A DNA stretch of 64,000 nt from Bermanella marisrubri (GTDB lineage Bacteria > Pseudomonadota > Gammaproteobacteria > Pseudomonadales > Oceanobacteraceae). The notes below the pieces were generated by a model, which was not told the DNA's origin, did not search any database, and saw only the letters and a list, made by a program, of their open reading frames with translations. The translations under genes were made by a program, and so were the position numbers. Positions 25,509 through 34,338 of the stretch are shown here, in pieces (position 1 is the first letter of the stretch; each line of letters begins with the position of its first letter). The stretch lies in assembly GCF_012295615.1 (NCBI RefSeq), contig NZ_CP051183.1:3003001-3067000 (forward strand), given 5' to 3'.

Positions 25509-26783
25509 TCAATCGATTCCAATGCCAAAGTCCTTACACACCATCAGTGCGCTATTCACTCCGTCTTCGTGGAAACCATTTAACCAATAGGCTCCGCAAA
25601 AATGCGTGCGATTTTTGCCACTGATGTCGCTATGGCGTTTTTGCGACGCGACACCATCCAGTGTGAAGACGGGGTGTGCATAACGGAACTTAGCAATAAT
25701 CTTATCAGGGTCAATCTCTTGATTGCGATTTAAGGTAACCAAAAAGGTTTCGTCCGCGTCCTGATAATTTTGCAAGATATTCATATTATAGGTGACCATG
25801 GCATATTCGCTTTTACGTTGCGGAATATGATAGTTCCATGCCGCCCATGCCAATTTTCGCTTGGGCATCAAGCGCTCATCTGTGTGTAATACCACGTCGT
25901 TCATTTGATAAGGAATGGTGCCCAGAATATGCTCTTCATCCATACTGGCGTCACTTAACATGGACAATGCTTGATCGCTATGACAGGCGAATATTACTTG
26001 ATCAAACTCGTGAGTGCCTTGATTAGTCGTGATTGTCACACCAGTATCATGGCGCTTCACAGAGGTCACTGGCGTATTTAAATGAATACGTTCTTTAAAC
26101 GGCGCGGTAATAGGATCAATGTAAGAACGAGAGCCACCGGTCAGCACTCGCCAGGTTGGTCGATCATCGACACTGAGCATGCCATGGTTATTAAAGAATT
26201 GAAGGAAGAACTTTAATGGAAAGTCCATCATCACATCCACAGATGCGGACCAAATGGCGCTGCCCATGGGGACAATGTAGTGATGCACAAATTCTTTGCC
26301 GTAACCTTGCTCTTCCACAAATTCACCAAGTGTCTGACCCTCGTCTATCTTTTGCTGACTCAATGCGGATACGGTTTCTTTGTTAAAGCGCAGAATGTCC
26401 CGCACCATGCGCAAGAAGCGTGGTCGAATTATATTAATACGCTGGGCAAATAAGCTATTCAAGCTGGTGCCGTTGTATTCTAAACCTGAGTTTTCATCGC
26501 GCACACTGAAACTCATGTCCGACTCTTCGCTCTCCACACCCAACTTGTCCATTAACTTGATAAAGTTAGGATAGGTCCAGTCGTTAAATACGATAAAGCC
26601 GGTATTCACTGGATAGGTTTTACCATTGGATTCAACATCGTAGGTATGTGTGTGGCCGCCAAGGTAATCATTGGCTTCGAATAATGTGATCTCGTGTTTC
26701 TGCGATAAAAGATATCCACATGTGAGACCAGAAATACCAGAACCAACAATAGCGATTCTTTGTTGTTCATTATTATTTTGCAT
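25509..26783 (-). CDS. FAD-dependent amine-oxidase-fold protein
   Basis: 424 residues. The N-terminal dinucleotide motif is IVGSGISGLTCGYLLS, with ITLFEANDYLGGHTHTYDVE after it, then NTGFIVFNDWTYPNF; these are typical of the NAD/FAD oxidoreductase always paired with DUF1365 and CFA-type genes. A C-terminal FAD block CGAYWLNGFHEDGVNSALMV is also present. The Rhodobacter counterpart is thought to act as a fatty acid desaturase (UfaD-like); the same role here is inference. Located between the NTF2-like and DUF1365 genes in the ECF-controlled operon. Confidence 0.88.
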   Translation of the reverse strand: MQNNNEQQRIAIVGSGISGLTCGYLLSQKHEITLFEANDYLGGHTHTYDVESNGKTYPVNTGFIVFNDWTYPNFIKLMDKLGVESEESDMSFSVRDENSGLEYNGTSLNSLFAQRINIIRPRFLRMVRDILRFNKETVSALSQQKIDEGQTLGEFVEEQGYGKEFVHHYIVPMGSAIWSASVDVMMDFPLKFFLQFFNNHGMLSVDDRPTWRVLTGGSRSYIDPITAPFKERIHLNTPVTSVKRHDTGVTITTNQGTHEFDQVIFACHSDQALSMLSDASMDEEHILGTIPYQMNDVVLHTDERLMPKRKLAWAAWNYHIPQRKSEYAMVTYNMNILQNYQDADETFLVTLNRNQEIDPDKIIAKFRYAHPVFTLDGVASQKRHSDISGKNRTHFCGAYWLNGFHEDGVNSALMVCKDFGIGID

Positions 26784-26803
26784 CTATTAACTATCCCTAA
26801 AAA

Positions 26804-27241
26804 TTAACCAAAACGCTTTTTCAATGCGCCAATCGCCCAACCTAAAACGGGCACGTGCTCATAAAGCAAAGCACCGCCATCAAAATAATCTTTGTGAGAG
26901 TAAATTTTATCGTGAAACTTTAATTTCGAAGCACCATCAACGGTGACTGGCTCACCTTTATTGAGCTTGGGATGGACGAAGGTCATCGTCCACGTGATCA
27001 CGGCTGCGCCATCTTTTACATAGCGATCATGAAACTGGAATTCACAACGGGTTACATTTTCGTACATATCGGCACAGTACTTTAGATACTGCGACATGCC
27101 TTCGATTCGATGAAACGGATCAATAAACACAATATCATCGGCATAAACATCTTTTACCAACTCTATGCTGTCTTTATTCAAAGAGTGGTAAAGCTGCTCG
27201 AATCGATCAAGAGGATGCTGAGCTAAATCGGTTTGCTGCAT
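26804..27241 (-). CDS. SnoaL/NTF2-like protein
   Basis: About 145 residues from the ATG at 27241; GGGGAAG precedes it. The fold is suggested by LDRFEQLYHSLNKDSIELVKDVYADDIVFIDPFH read in segments and ITWTMTFVHPKL, matching nuclear-transport-factor-2-like proteins with a polar cavity. Members occur regularly in the CFA-DUF1365-FAD cluster; the ligand is unknown. Starts just after the desaturase stop and is followed 20 bases later by the FAD gene. Confidence 0.8.
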   Translation of the reverse strand: MQQTDLAQHPLDRFEQLYHSLNKDSIELVKDVYADDIVFIDPFHRIEGMSQYLKYCADMYENVTRCEFQFHDRYVKDGAAVITWTMTFVHPKLNKGEPVTVDGASKLKFHDKIYSHKDYFDGGALLYEHVPVLGWAIGALKKRFG

Positions 27242-27242
27242 A

Positions 27243-28196
27243 TCACTTCCCCTTCTCACGACCTTCGCGCAAGATTTTCTCAGGCACGGGAGTTAGATCA
27301 TAAATAATGCCCAGCTTACTCATGGCCTTCAAAATATAATAAGAAATATCAATCTCCCACCAGTAAAACCCTTGGCGAGCAGACGTAGCAAATCGATGGT
27401 GGTTGTTGTGCCAACCTTCGCCCAAGGTAATTAGGGCTAACCAAAAATTATTTCGACTATCATCGCGGGTTTCAAAACGGCGTTTGCCCCATTGATGACA
27501 CAAAGAATTAATCGTAAAAGTGCCGTGAAATAAAAGCACCGTAGAAATGAAGTACCCCCAGATCAGCATCTGCCAACCACTAGTACCTAGATTGGGCCAT
27601 AAGGCATTCAATACTACACCCAAAGCAAACATGCATACCGCCATTAAAACAGGGACGAGACTATCGTAGCGGTTTAGGAATTTAAGCTCTGGAAATTTTG
27701 CCCAATCTTTTACCACTGAATAGTCAGTTTTAAAGGCCGCATCACAAGTAAACCATCCCACGTGGCTCCACCAAAAACCGTGTTTCACTGGGCTGTGCAA
27801 ATCTTCGTCTTCGTCACTATGCTTATGATGTTTGCGGTGATGGGCTGCCCACCAAAGAGGTCCGCGCTGAGATGCGCTATTACCAAGAATCGCGAAGCAA
27901 AATTGCCAAAAGCGATTAGTTTTAAAACTGCGGTGGGAAAAATAGCGATGATAAAACGCGGTAATGGCAAACATTCTTACCCAATACATTAGTAAGCATA
28001 CGGCAACGGCGACGGGACTGATGCCCACCCAAATTACGGCGATACAGGCTAAATGAATAAAGATGAATGGCATGACCCGCAGCCAGTTCATTTCACGGCT
28101 TTCGGCGCCGTCTTTTAAGGGGGCGTCTTGCTGTTCAGCGTCCACCCATAACTTGATCGTTCGCCACAACGAGCCAGCGCTTCTGCTAATGCTCAT
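27243..28196 (-). CDS. acyl-CoA/lipid delta-9-type fatty acid desaturase
   Basis: 317 residues with membrane helices at ~42-75, and two near 170-215. The three histidine boxes are HRYFSH (83-88), HRKHHKHSD (120-128) and EGWHNNHHRF, which bind the diiron centre that inserts a double bond in saturated acyl chains at the inner membrane. Start overlaps the photolyase stop (ATGA). Having an O2-dependent desaturase in the ECF operon links it with the CFA-type methyltransferase, which needs an unsaturated acyl substrate. Confidence 0.92.
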   Translation of the reverse strand: MSISRSAGSLWRTIKLWVDAEQQDAPLKDGAESREMNWLRVMPFIFIHLACIAVIWVGISPVAVAVCLLMYWVRMFAITAFYHRYFSHRSFKTNRFWQFCFAILGNSASQRGPLWWAAHHRKHHKHSDEDEDLHSPVKHGFWWSHVGWFTCDAAFKTDYSVVKDWAKFPELKFLNRYDSLVPVLMAVCMFALGVVLNALWPNLGTSGWQMLIWGYFISTVLLFHGTFTINSLCHQWGKRRFETRDDSRNNFWLALITLGEGWHNNHHRFATSARQGFYWWEIDISYYILKAMSKLGIIYDLTPVPEKILREGREKGK

Positions 28197-29629
28197 ATTA
28201 AAGACTCCTGAGAATAAAATTCTTTATTTGAGGCATCCAACTCTTTAAACCACTGCTTAGTTTGTACCACTGCTTGTTTATGATCCACAATCGGGGCTGG
28301 ATAGCCCAGCTTCTTAACCGTAATGGGATCTGGGTTATGTATTCGCTTATCATCTAAGCTAGCCAGCTCGGGCACGTACTGCCTCAAAAATGTACCTTTA
28401 CTATCAAAACGTTCACTTTGGCGAATTGGATTAAAAATACGAAAGTATGGAACAGCATCCACACCAGTAGACGCACTCCACTGCCAACCGCCATTGTTAC
28501 TGGCGAGATCGCCATCGATCAGCTGTTGCATGAAATAGGCCTCACCTAAGCGCCAATCAATAAATAAATGCTTGCTTAAAAACATAGCGGCGACCATGCG
28601 CAAACGATTATGCATCCATCCAGTTTGATTTAATTGGCGCATGGCTGCATCAACCAGCGGATAGCCAGTACGACCATCACACCACGCTTGGAACAAGGCT
28701 TGATCTTTTTTCCATGGCAAATGATCGGTTTCTTGCTTAAAGGCTTTGTATTGACAAACATGAGGAAAGAAATAAATGAGGTGACGATAAAAATCTCTCC
28801 AAATCAATTCAGATTGCCAGGTCGCTATACCCTCAGGCTTGCTTCCCGAAGGGCTCACTTGCTGCGACATCTGCCAACACTGACGAACGCTCAAACTACC
28901 GATGGCTAAATAAGGGCTTAGCGTACTAGTGCCATCCAGCGATGGAATATCACGATCACGTTTGTAGGCTTTGATTCGATCTTTACAAAATTCATCCAAT
29001 GCATCCAGCGCAACCTGTTCACTACCTTGCCAAGGGTCAATATCCACCTGAGCAATAGATTGCAAAGCACTGATATCGGTTTTTACTTTGGGTGCTTGCT
29101 GTTTCTTTGGCAACGGATATAAATCCCTCATGTAAATATCCAACTGCGCTAAATATGCCTTCTTAAACGCGGTGAAAACTTTGTAAGGTTGATCTTGTTT
29201 GTTAACAATAACACCTGGTTGTATTAAGCACTGATCATGATATTCATGACATTTTATATCCTGTTGCTGTAAAGCTTCTGTCACATTTTTAGTCAGCGCC
29301 ACTTCATTAACTTCGTATTCAGCATTGCAAAACAGTTGCTCAACATTGTATTGCTGCAAAACACTCACGAATGTTTTAGGAATGGATTTAAAATCCGCGG
29401 TATCAATGACAATGAGTGGCACACCCAAAGCCGCAAGTGATTGCGTTAAATCTTCTAACTGCTGACGTATAAGTGATCGCTGGCGTAGAGAGACTTGATG
29501 CTCGTCCCATTGTTTTTGCGCTAAGCAATAGAACGCAATGCACTGACCGTTTTTCATGGCATGGAATAGCGCCGGATTGTCGTGAACACGAAGGTCTCGT
29601 CGAAACCAAACGGCATTAAAACTAGACAT
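28193..29629 (-). CDS. phrB: class I CPD photolyase
   Basis: 478 residues from the ATG at 29629 (SSFNAVWFRRDLRVHDNPAL), which overlaps the upstream TGA by one base; an earlier in-frame start would extend into that gene. Light-dependent repair of cyclobutane pyrimidine dimers. FAD-domain hallmarks are ELIWRDFYRHLIYFFP, GWMHNRLRMVAAMFLSKHL, and NNGGWQWSASTGVDAVPYFR followed by IFNP. This is the fourth cryptochrome/photolyase family gene in the window and the one linked directly to the sigma-ChrR pair. Confidence 0.95.
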   Translation of the reverse strand: MSSFNAVWFRRDLRVHDNPALFHAMKNGQCIAFYCLAQKQWDEHQVSLRQRSLIRQQLEDLTQSLAALGVPLIVIDTADFKSIPKTFVSVLQQYNVEQLFCNAEYEVNEVALTKNVTEALQQQDIKCHEYHDQCLIQPGVIVNKQDQPYKVFTAFKKAYLAQLDIYMRDLYPLPKKQQAPKVKTDISALQSIAQVDIDPWQGSEQVALDALDEFCKDRIKAYKRDRDIPSLDGTSTLSPYLAIGSLSVRQCWQMSQQVSPSGSKPEGIATWQSELIWRDFYRHLIYFFPHVCQYKAFKQETDHLPWKKDQALFQAWCDGRTGYPLVDAAMRQLNQTGWMHNRLRMVAAMFLSKHLFIDWRLGEAYFMQQLIDGDLASNNGGWQWSASTGVDAVPYFRIFNPIRQSERFDSKGTFLRQYVPELASLDDKRIHNPDPITVKKLGYPAPIVDHKQAVVQTKQWFKELDASNKEFYSQESLI

Positions 29630-30681
29630 CAAGCGCTCTCCAAATGACTTTCTAGTATCACTTCTGCGGCGGCCATACCACTCAAACAAGCCGACTCGGC
29701 ATCACTCACTCGCAATGCCTGAGGTTGCTGCTCCGTATAGGCTTTATAGGCGTAATCAGATGCAATTAATAAATCTGGTCTAAGAGTAATATATCCTGAT
29801 GATAGCCTAATGTCCCTGTCTATTAATTCTTGGCCGATACCGTCCGCATATTGGCTATAAAGCCATCGATGCGTGTGCTGAGCAATTGGACGCAATGGAC
29901 CCAGAACCGCCTCTGCCGCCTGAATCAACTTTTCACCTACTTTGGCTTTATCATCGTCAAGATGCGTCAAGGAAAATTCGGTAGTTGCTTGCAGCTTTAA
30001 CAAACTATGACCAGCACTATCCCGTTGAGGTTTGCAATGCTCGAAAGCAATACTGTGCAGAGCATTGTCGTCCAACTTCATAATGGCATCACTGCTCGAT
30101 ATTTTTTTATTGGTCGCCACCAGCGTAACAAAACTTGGATGACAACTGAGTGACGTTAGCGCAGATTTAATCTTGGCAAACTCATTTGGCAATATGGCCG
30201 ATGCCTGTTGTGCTGGAGCCGTTATAATCACGTGAGAAGCACTCACGTCCGTTTTCTTCCCTTCCGTGTTTTCAAGCGACAACTGCCAGCCACCATTTAC
30301 GCTTGATGCCAAAGAAAGCACACGAGTAGACAGTAGAAAATCACAATTCTCTGTTAGGGCTCGCGTGACCACCGAGTTGCGTCCGCGACCGCAATAAAAA
30401 TCGTGATCGTCTCGTTGAAACCACAAATCAATTTGTTCATTTTTTTGTAATGTTGCGAGACGCGCTTGCCATTGTGCACTGTTGGCTTCGAATGCACTTA
30501 GCCCCATATCAAAGCCAACCGAATGCTCATCGTCACATTGCAGGCGCTTACTAGACGCACGCCCGCCAGTGCCGCGCGCCTTATCGATTAACAAAACTCG
30601 ATGTCCTTGAGCCTGCAAAGTATAAGCGGCATTCACGCCCGCCAAACCCGCTCCGATGATGATAATTGGATAGTGCTGCAT
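29629..30681 (-). CDS. FAD-dependent oxidoreductase, amine-oxidase-like
   Basis: 350 residues. IIIGAGLAGVNAAYTLQAQGHRVLLIDKARGTGGRASS in parts is the FAD-binding opening of the renalase-like/NAD(P)-FAD oxidoreductase group commonly adjacent to phrB. A C-terminal block DLLIASDYAY...ESACLSGMAAAEVIL completes the flavin site. Substrate unknown. It is first in the leftward operon and has the ECF-type promoter 30723-30752 immediately upstream, divergent from the sigma factor gene. Confidence 0.87.
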   Translation of the reverse strand: MQHYPIIIIGAGLAGVNAAYTLQAQGHRVLLIDKARGTGGRASSKRLQCDDEHSVGFDMGLSAFEANSAQWQARLATLQKNEQIDLWFQRDDHDFYCGRGRNSVVTRALTENCDFLLSTRVLSLASSVNGGWQLSLENTEGKKTDVSASHVIITAPAQQASAILPNEFAKIKSALTSLSCHPSFVTLVATNKKISSSDAIMKLDDNALHSIAFEHCKPQRDSAGHSLLKLQATTEFSLTHLDDDKAKVGEKLIQAAEAVLGPLRPIAQHTHRWLYSQYADGIGQELIDRDIRLSSGYITLRPDLLIASDYAYKAYTEQQPQALRVSDAESACLSGMAAAEVILESHLESA

Positions 30682-30722
30682 ATGATGATAAAACCTTATC
30701 TGATACCATGCATTTTGTGAGC

Positions 30723-30752
30723 CTTTTACGCTCCACGGACTGACTCAGATCA
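30723..30752 (-). promoter_or_regulatory. candidate ECF11 (RpoE/ChrR)-type promoter of phrB/cfa operon
   Basis: Leftward reading: TGATCT at 30752-30747, 18-base spacer ending GCG, TAAAAG at 30728-30723. The same TGATCT-N16-CGTAA pattern occurs at 21983-22012 and 13616-13645. Its position next to the gene for the matching sigma factor makes this the strongest of the set. Predicted start is near 30717, 36 bases before the ATG. Confidence 0.75.
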
Positions 30753-30830
30753 CTGCTGCGACAAAGTTTTGCTTTACCAGAACTCGCCATTGATTTACTT
30801 TAAAAAAAAGCATTTAAAAAGGATATTTCC

Positions 30831-31442
30831 TTGAGTTACTCGCGAAGTGAGTCCAACAATAAGCTGGGCGAACTCATTGTTAAATTGGCCGAAGATCAAG
30901 ACCAGCGCACCTTTGCAGAGCTATTCGAATTGTCATCTTCTCGCTTGAAGGCCTATGCACTTCGTTGCGGTGCCAATGACAGTGAAGCCGAAGAATTGGT
31001 GCAGGAGTGTTTGCTCACTGTTTGGCGTAAAGCGCACCTTTATAATCCAAAGGCGGCCAGTGCCAGTACATGGTTATATACCATCATCCGGAATAAGCGT
31101 ATCGACCTAGCGCGCAAGAATAAATTGGATGTCATACATTCCGAGGATTTGTGGCCAGACTGGGAAGACGATCAAGAGGGCTCAGAGGATGTAGAATCTG
31201 AGGTCGAACGTGATCTGAATGGGAAGGTTATCCGTACACTACTACAAGCCTTACCAGATGAGCAGAAACAGATCGTCTTTAAGGTGTATTTTGAAGGTAA
31301 GTCCCATAGCGAAATTGCTGGGGAATTGGACCTACCTCTAGGAACCATCAAGTCTAGGCTACGCCTAGCGATGAAAAAGTTAGATACCCTAGCAAAAGAG
31401 CAGGTAACATGGCTAATTATCATCCTAACGCTGAACTTTTAA
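30831..31442 (+). CDS. rpoE: ECF sigma factor, RpoE/ECF11 type
   Basis: 203 residues. Region 2 (FAELFELSSSRLKAYALRCG, then AEELVQECLLTVWRKAHLY) and region 4 (LPDEQKQIVFKVYFEGKSHSEIAGELDLPLGTIKSRLR in parts) define an ECF sigma factor. The adjacent ChrR gene identifies it as the singlet-oxygen/peroxide-type ECF11 group. The start is a TTG at 30831, supported by AAAAAGGA 7 bases upstream; no in-frame ATG occurs before region 2. The end overlaps the ChrR gene by 34 bases. Divergent from the operon it probably controls. Confidence 0.92.
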   Translation: MSYSRSESNNKLGELIVKLAEDQDQRTFAELFELSSSRLKAYALRCGANDSEAEELVQECLLTVWRKAHLYNPKAASASTWLYTIIRNKRIDLARKNKLDVIHSEDLWPDWEDDQEGSEDVESEVERDLNGKVIRTLLQALPDEQKQIVFKVYFEGKSHSEIAGELDLPLGTIKSRLRLAMKKLDTLAKEQVTWLIIILTLNF

Positions 31443-32071
31443 TGCAGTTCGCTGCAGGGCAGCTCGACAACGCCCTAGGCATTATGGTGGCCTGCCACAT
31501 TCAGCAGTGTCCCCATTGTCGCAATCAGGTCCGAACGTACGAGCGCCTGGGCGGTGAGCTGCTAGAAACAATGTGGACAAAAGCCGACGACAACATTGTC
31601 GTTAGCGAAGATTTATTAAGTAAAACGATCGCCCGCTTGGGAGACAGTCGCTCGTCGTCAGCATCAGCTGAGGATACGGGTGTAGACAAAAATATTCCCA
31701 AGCCATTGCGTCGTTTCGTACCCAAGAATTTCGACGACTTGCCTTGGTATGGCTTTAGCAGCAATATCCAACAGTATGATCTTAATTTTGGCGACGACAA
31801 TCAGTACGTTGCCAAGTTTTACAAAATTAAGGCGGGCAAAGAGTTACCTGAGCATACACACAAGGGCAACGAGTTTACTTTAGTGATGAGTGGAGCCTTC
31901 AGTGACGAGGCTGGCAGCTACCATAGTGGTGACTTCATTCTCGCAAACGAGCAGACTCAACACAGCCCTCGTGCTCATAACGACATGGATTGTATCTGCT
32001 TTGCGGTTATGGATGCGCCCTTGAAACTGACTGGTTTCTGGGGAGCTCTTATTAACCCATTCTTACGCTGA
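31409..32071 (+). CDS. chrR: ChrR-type zinc anti-sigma factor with cupin domain
   Basis: 220 residues. The N-terminal anti-sigma domain carries the zinc ligands H5, H30, C34 and C37 (CHIQQCPHC), equivalent to those of Rhodobacter ChrR. After a ~50-residue linker a cupin domain begins near residue 112, with metal ligands H149, H151, E155 and H185 (PEHTHKGNEFTLVM and QTQHSP). In Rhodobacter ChrR holds RpoE inactive until singlet oxygen or hydroperoxides appear. All key residues are present, so the switch should work. Translationally coupled to the sigma gene. Confidence 0.94.
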   Translation: MANYHPNAELLMQFAAGQLDNALGIMVACHIQQCPHCRNQVRTYERLGGELLETMWTKADDNIVVSEDLLSKTIARLGDSRSSSASAEDTGVDKNIPKPLRRFVPKNFDDLPWYGFSSNIQQYDLNFGDDNQYVAKFYKIKAGKELPEHTHKGNEFTLVMSGAFSDEAGSYHSGDFILANEQTQHSPRAHNDMDCICFAVMDAPLKLTGFWGALINPFLR

Positions 32072-32096
32072 TGTGTATTGCCACATCAAGCATACT

Positions 32097-32121
32097 AAAA
32101 AAGGGGCGCTAGCCCCTTTTT
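32097..32121. terminator. bidirectional terminator between chrR and apt
   Basis: GGGGC-GCTA-GCCCC (32103-32116) flanked by six A on the left and five T on the right. The symmetrical A/T tracts allow termination of both converging transcripts. Confidence 0.85.
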
Positions 32122-32150
32122 AATTTTCTAATGTAAGCAAATTATCAATA

Positions 32151-32693
32151 TCACAGACCATCAAACTGGCAAATGCTGTAGATATTAAAGCCAGCGTCCC
32201 TCAGGCGCTCACTGCCCTTTAGGTCTGGTAGATCAATGATAGCCGCTACTTCCAATACATTCGCATCCAGCTTCTTGATCAGCTCGCAGGCCGCTAGCAT
32301 GGTTCCCCCAGTTGCGATTAAATCATCCATTACCACTACGTTATCGCCGGCTTTTAGAGCATCTGTGTGCAGCTCGATCTCTGCTTCGCCGTACTCGAGT
32401 TTGTAGCTTTGGCTCACGGTTTCGTAAGGGAGTTTTCCTTTTTTACGCACCGGCACCAACGGTACTCCCAACTCATATGCTAAAGGCGCACCAAGGATAA
32501 AGCCACGGGCATCAATGGCAGCGACCGCATCCACAGTTTCTTTTTGGTAACGGTGTACAAAGCTATCGATTAGTTTTCTAAAAATATGGGCGTCTTGCAG
32601 CAAGGGCATGATATCGCGAAACATCACACCTTCATCTGGCCAGTTCTCTATCGTTCGAACCGCTTGCTTAATTTCGTTTTCGTATGCAGACAT
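32151..32693 (-). CDS. apt: adenine phosphoribosyltransferase
   Basis: 180 residues. Salvages adenine to AMP with PRPP. The PRPP-binding motif is VVVMDDLIATGGTML, and FRDIMPLL plus AIDARGFILGAPLAYELG are typical Apt segments. It stands alone, divergent from a purine permease gene, which suits joint purine salvage. Confidence 0.96.
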   Translation of the reverse strand: MSAYENEIKQAVRTIENWPDEGVMFRDIMPLLQDAHIFRKLIDSFVHRYQKETVDAVAAIDARGFILGAPLAYELGVPLVPVRKKGKLPYETVSQSYKLEYGEAEIELHTDALKAGDNVVVMDDLIATGGTMLAACELIKKLDANVLEVAAIIDLPDLKGSERLRDAGFNIYSICQFDGL

Positions 32694-33027
32694 GTTTTTC
32701 TCTGGTCAAATCCATTCACAAAATCAGGTGACTAGATTTTAGTCAATTTACTGCATGCACCATTCTAAAGCCAAAATTCCGCTTTCCACTGACACCCTAT
32801 TTTTTGGACGCTCTATACTGGTTCACACAAGGTTTACTATTAGCACTCATGAGCACCTTAAGAGTGCTCAAACCCGCCATTTTACGGGGATTTTAATATT
32901 TTTTAACCCTCTGGTCAGGTTATTGGTGAAATTATAACTTCACCCCCTATAATAGGCCAAAACACAGTCTGCAAAGACTTAAAACTATAAACGACCAAAA
33001 CCTTAGATAACCCTAGGAACACAACCT
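32694..33027. other. apt/purine permease control region
   Basis: 334 bases. On the rightward strand a sigma-70-like -10 TATAAT is at 32948-32953, which would give a ~68-base leader; a second possible -10, TATACT, is at 32815-32820. Between them lies the stem AGCACTC-N13-GAGTGCT (32842-32868) and a weak CCCG/CGGG stem followed by a T-rich run (32873-32904). On the apt side TGACTA-N5-TAGTCA lies near 32732-32748. No recognised purine riboswitch core was found. Confidence 0.4.
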
Positions 33028-34320
33028 ATGCTTGAGAAACTCTTTAAGCTGAGTCAATTCGGCACTACACCTAAAACCGAGGTCATAGCCGGTTTCACCA
33101 CCTACCTAACTATGGCCTATATCATTTTTGTTAACCCAGCCATCCTTGCCGATGCCGGTATGGACAAGGGCGCTGTTTTTGTCGCCACCTGTATTGCCGC
33201 AGCTATCGGTTGTTTCATCATGGGTTTTTGGGCCAACTTACCTGTTGCCCTCGCTCCAGGTATGGGTCTTAACGCCTTCTTCACCTATGGCGTCGTATTA
33301 GGTATGGGACATGACTGGCAAACTGCACTCGGTGCTGTGTTCTTCAGTGGTGTGCTCTTCATCATATTGAGTGTCTTGCGCATTCGCGAAATGATCATTA
33401 ACGCGATACCATCAGCGCTTAAGCTCGCAATTGCCGCTGGTATCGGTGCGTTCCTTGCGCTTATCGCGCTGAAAAGTGCTGGTATCATTGTGGATCATCC
33501 AGCAACGCTTGTGACACTAGGCGAAATCAACGAATTCAAACCAGCTATCGCATTGGCTGGCTTCTTCGCCATCATTGCATTGGTTCAGCGCAATGTGCCA
33601 GGAGCCGTAATGCTCGTCATTCTTGCTGTTTCTGCTATCGGTATCGCGGTAGGAGATGTTGAATATGCAGGCATCATGTCTATGCCACCATCAATGGCGC
33701 CAACCTTCATGCAAATGGATCTGGCAGCCGCTCTTGATGTCGCCATGATCAGTGTAATCTTTGCTTTCCTATTCGTAGATTTGTTTGACACCAGCGGTAC
33801 GCTAATCGCAGTGACACAGCGTGCGGGTTTAACCACTTCAGATGGTAAGGTACCTCGTTTACGTCAAGCATTAATGGCCGATAGTTCAGCAACTATTGCC
33901 GGCGCTGCCTTAGGTACATCAACTACTACCAGCTATATCGAAAGTGCTTCTGGCGTTGCTGCAGGTGGTCGAACTGGTCTAACGGCCATCACCGTTGGTT
34001 TATTATTCCTCGTGAGCATTTTCTTTGCACCACTAGCTGGGATGATCCCTGCCTACGCAACAGCTGGCGCAATCCTTTATGTTTCCGTCTTGATGATGTT
34101 TAGCCTTAAAGACGTAAATTGGGAAGACCTAACCGAATCTGCGCCCGTTGTGGTTGTGTTATTGCTAACACCTCTCACATTTTCTATCGCACACGGTATT
34201 ACGCTTGGCTTCATCACCTATGCAGCAGCAAAACTGTTGGGTAATAAGCGTGAAGATGTTACCGTAAGCGTGTGGATTATTTCCGCGCTATTATTATTAA
34301 AGGTTATCTTTATCGGATAA
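33028..34320 (+). CDS. NCS2/AzgA-type guanine-hypoxanthine permease
   Basis: 430 residues, about 12-14 membrane helices. TEVIAGFTTYLTMAYIIFVNP is the signature opening of the AzgA-like branch of NCS2 transporters, with LPVALAPGMGLNAFFTY and DSSATIAGAALGTSTTTSYIES later. Imports hypoxanthine, guanine or adenine by proton symport at the inner membrane. Divergent from apt. The mscS-type gene follows after 18 bases, possibly cotranscribed. Confidence 0.93.
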   Translation: MLEKLFKLSQFGTTPKTEVIAGFTTYLTMAYIIFVNPAILADAGMDKGAVFVATCIAAAIGCFIMGFWANLPVALAPGMGLNAFFTYGVVLGMGHDWQTALGAVFFSGVLFIILSVLRIREMIINAIPSALKLAIAAGIGAFLALIALKSAGIIVDHPATLVTLGEINEFKPAIALAGFFAIIALVQRNVPGAVMLVILAVSAIGIAVGDVEYAGIMSMPPSMAPTFMQMDLAAALDVAMISVIFAFLFVDLFDTSGTLIAVTQRAGLTTSDGKVPRLRQALMADSSATIAGAALGTSTTTSYIESASGVAAGGRTGLTAITVGLLFLVSIFFAPLAGMIPAYATAGAILYVSVLMMFSLKDVNWEDLTESAPVVVVLLLTPLTFSIAHGITLGFITYAAAKLLGNKREDVTVSVWIISALLLLKVIFIG

Positions 34321-34338
34321 AACAACATAGGAGAAAGT

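Noticed and set aside
30791-30820. TGATTT-N18-TAAAAA just before the sigma gene, as an autoregulatory ECF promoter
   Set aside because: The predicted start would fall almost on the TTG codon and exclude the AAGGA ribosome site; the stretch is A-rich, so a chance match is likely.
12484-32071. LitR/CarH-type B12 photoreceptor expected with such light-response genes
   Set aside because: No MerR-type protein with a B12-binding domain is encoded anywhere in the window.
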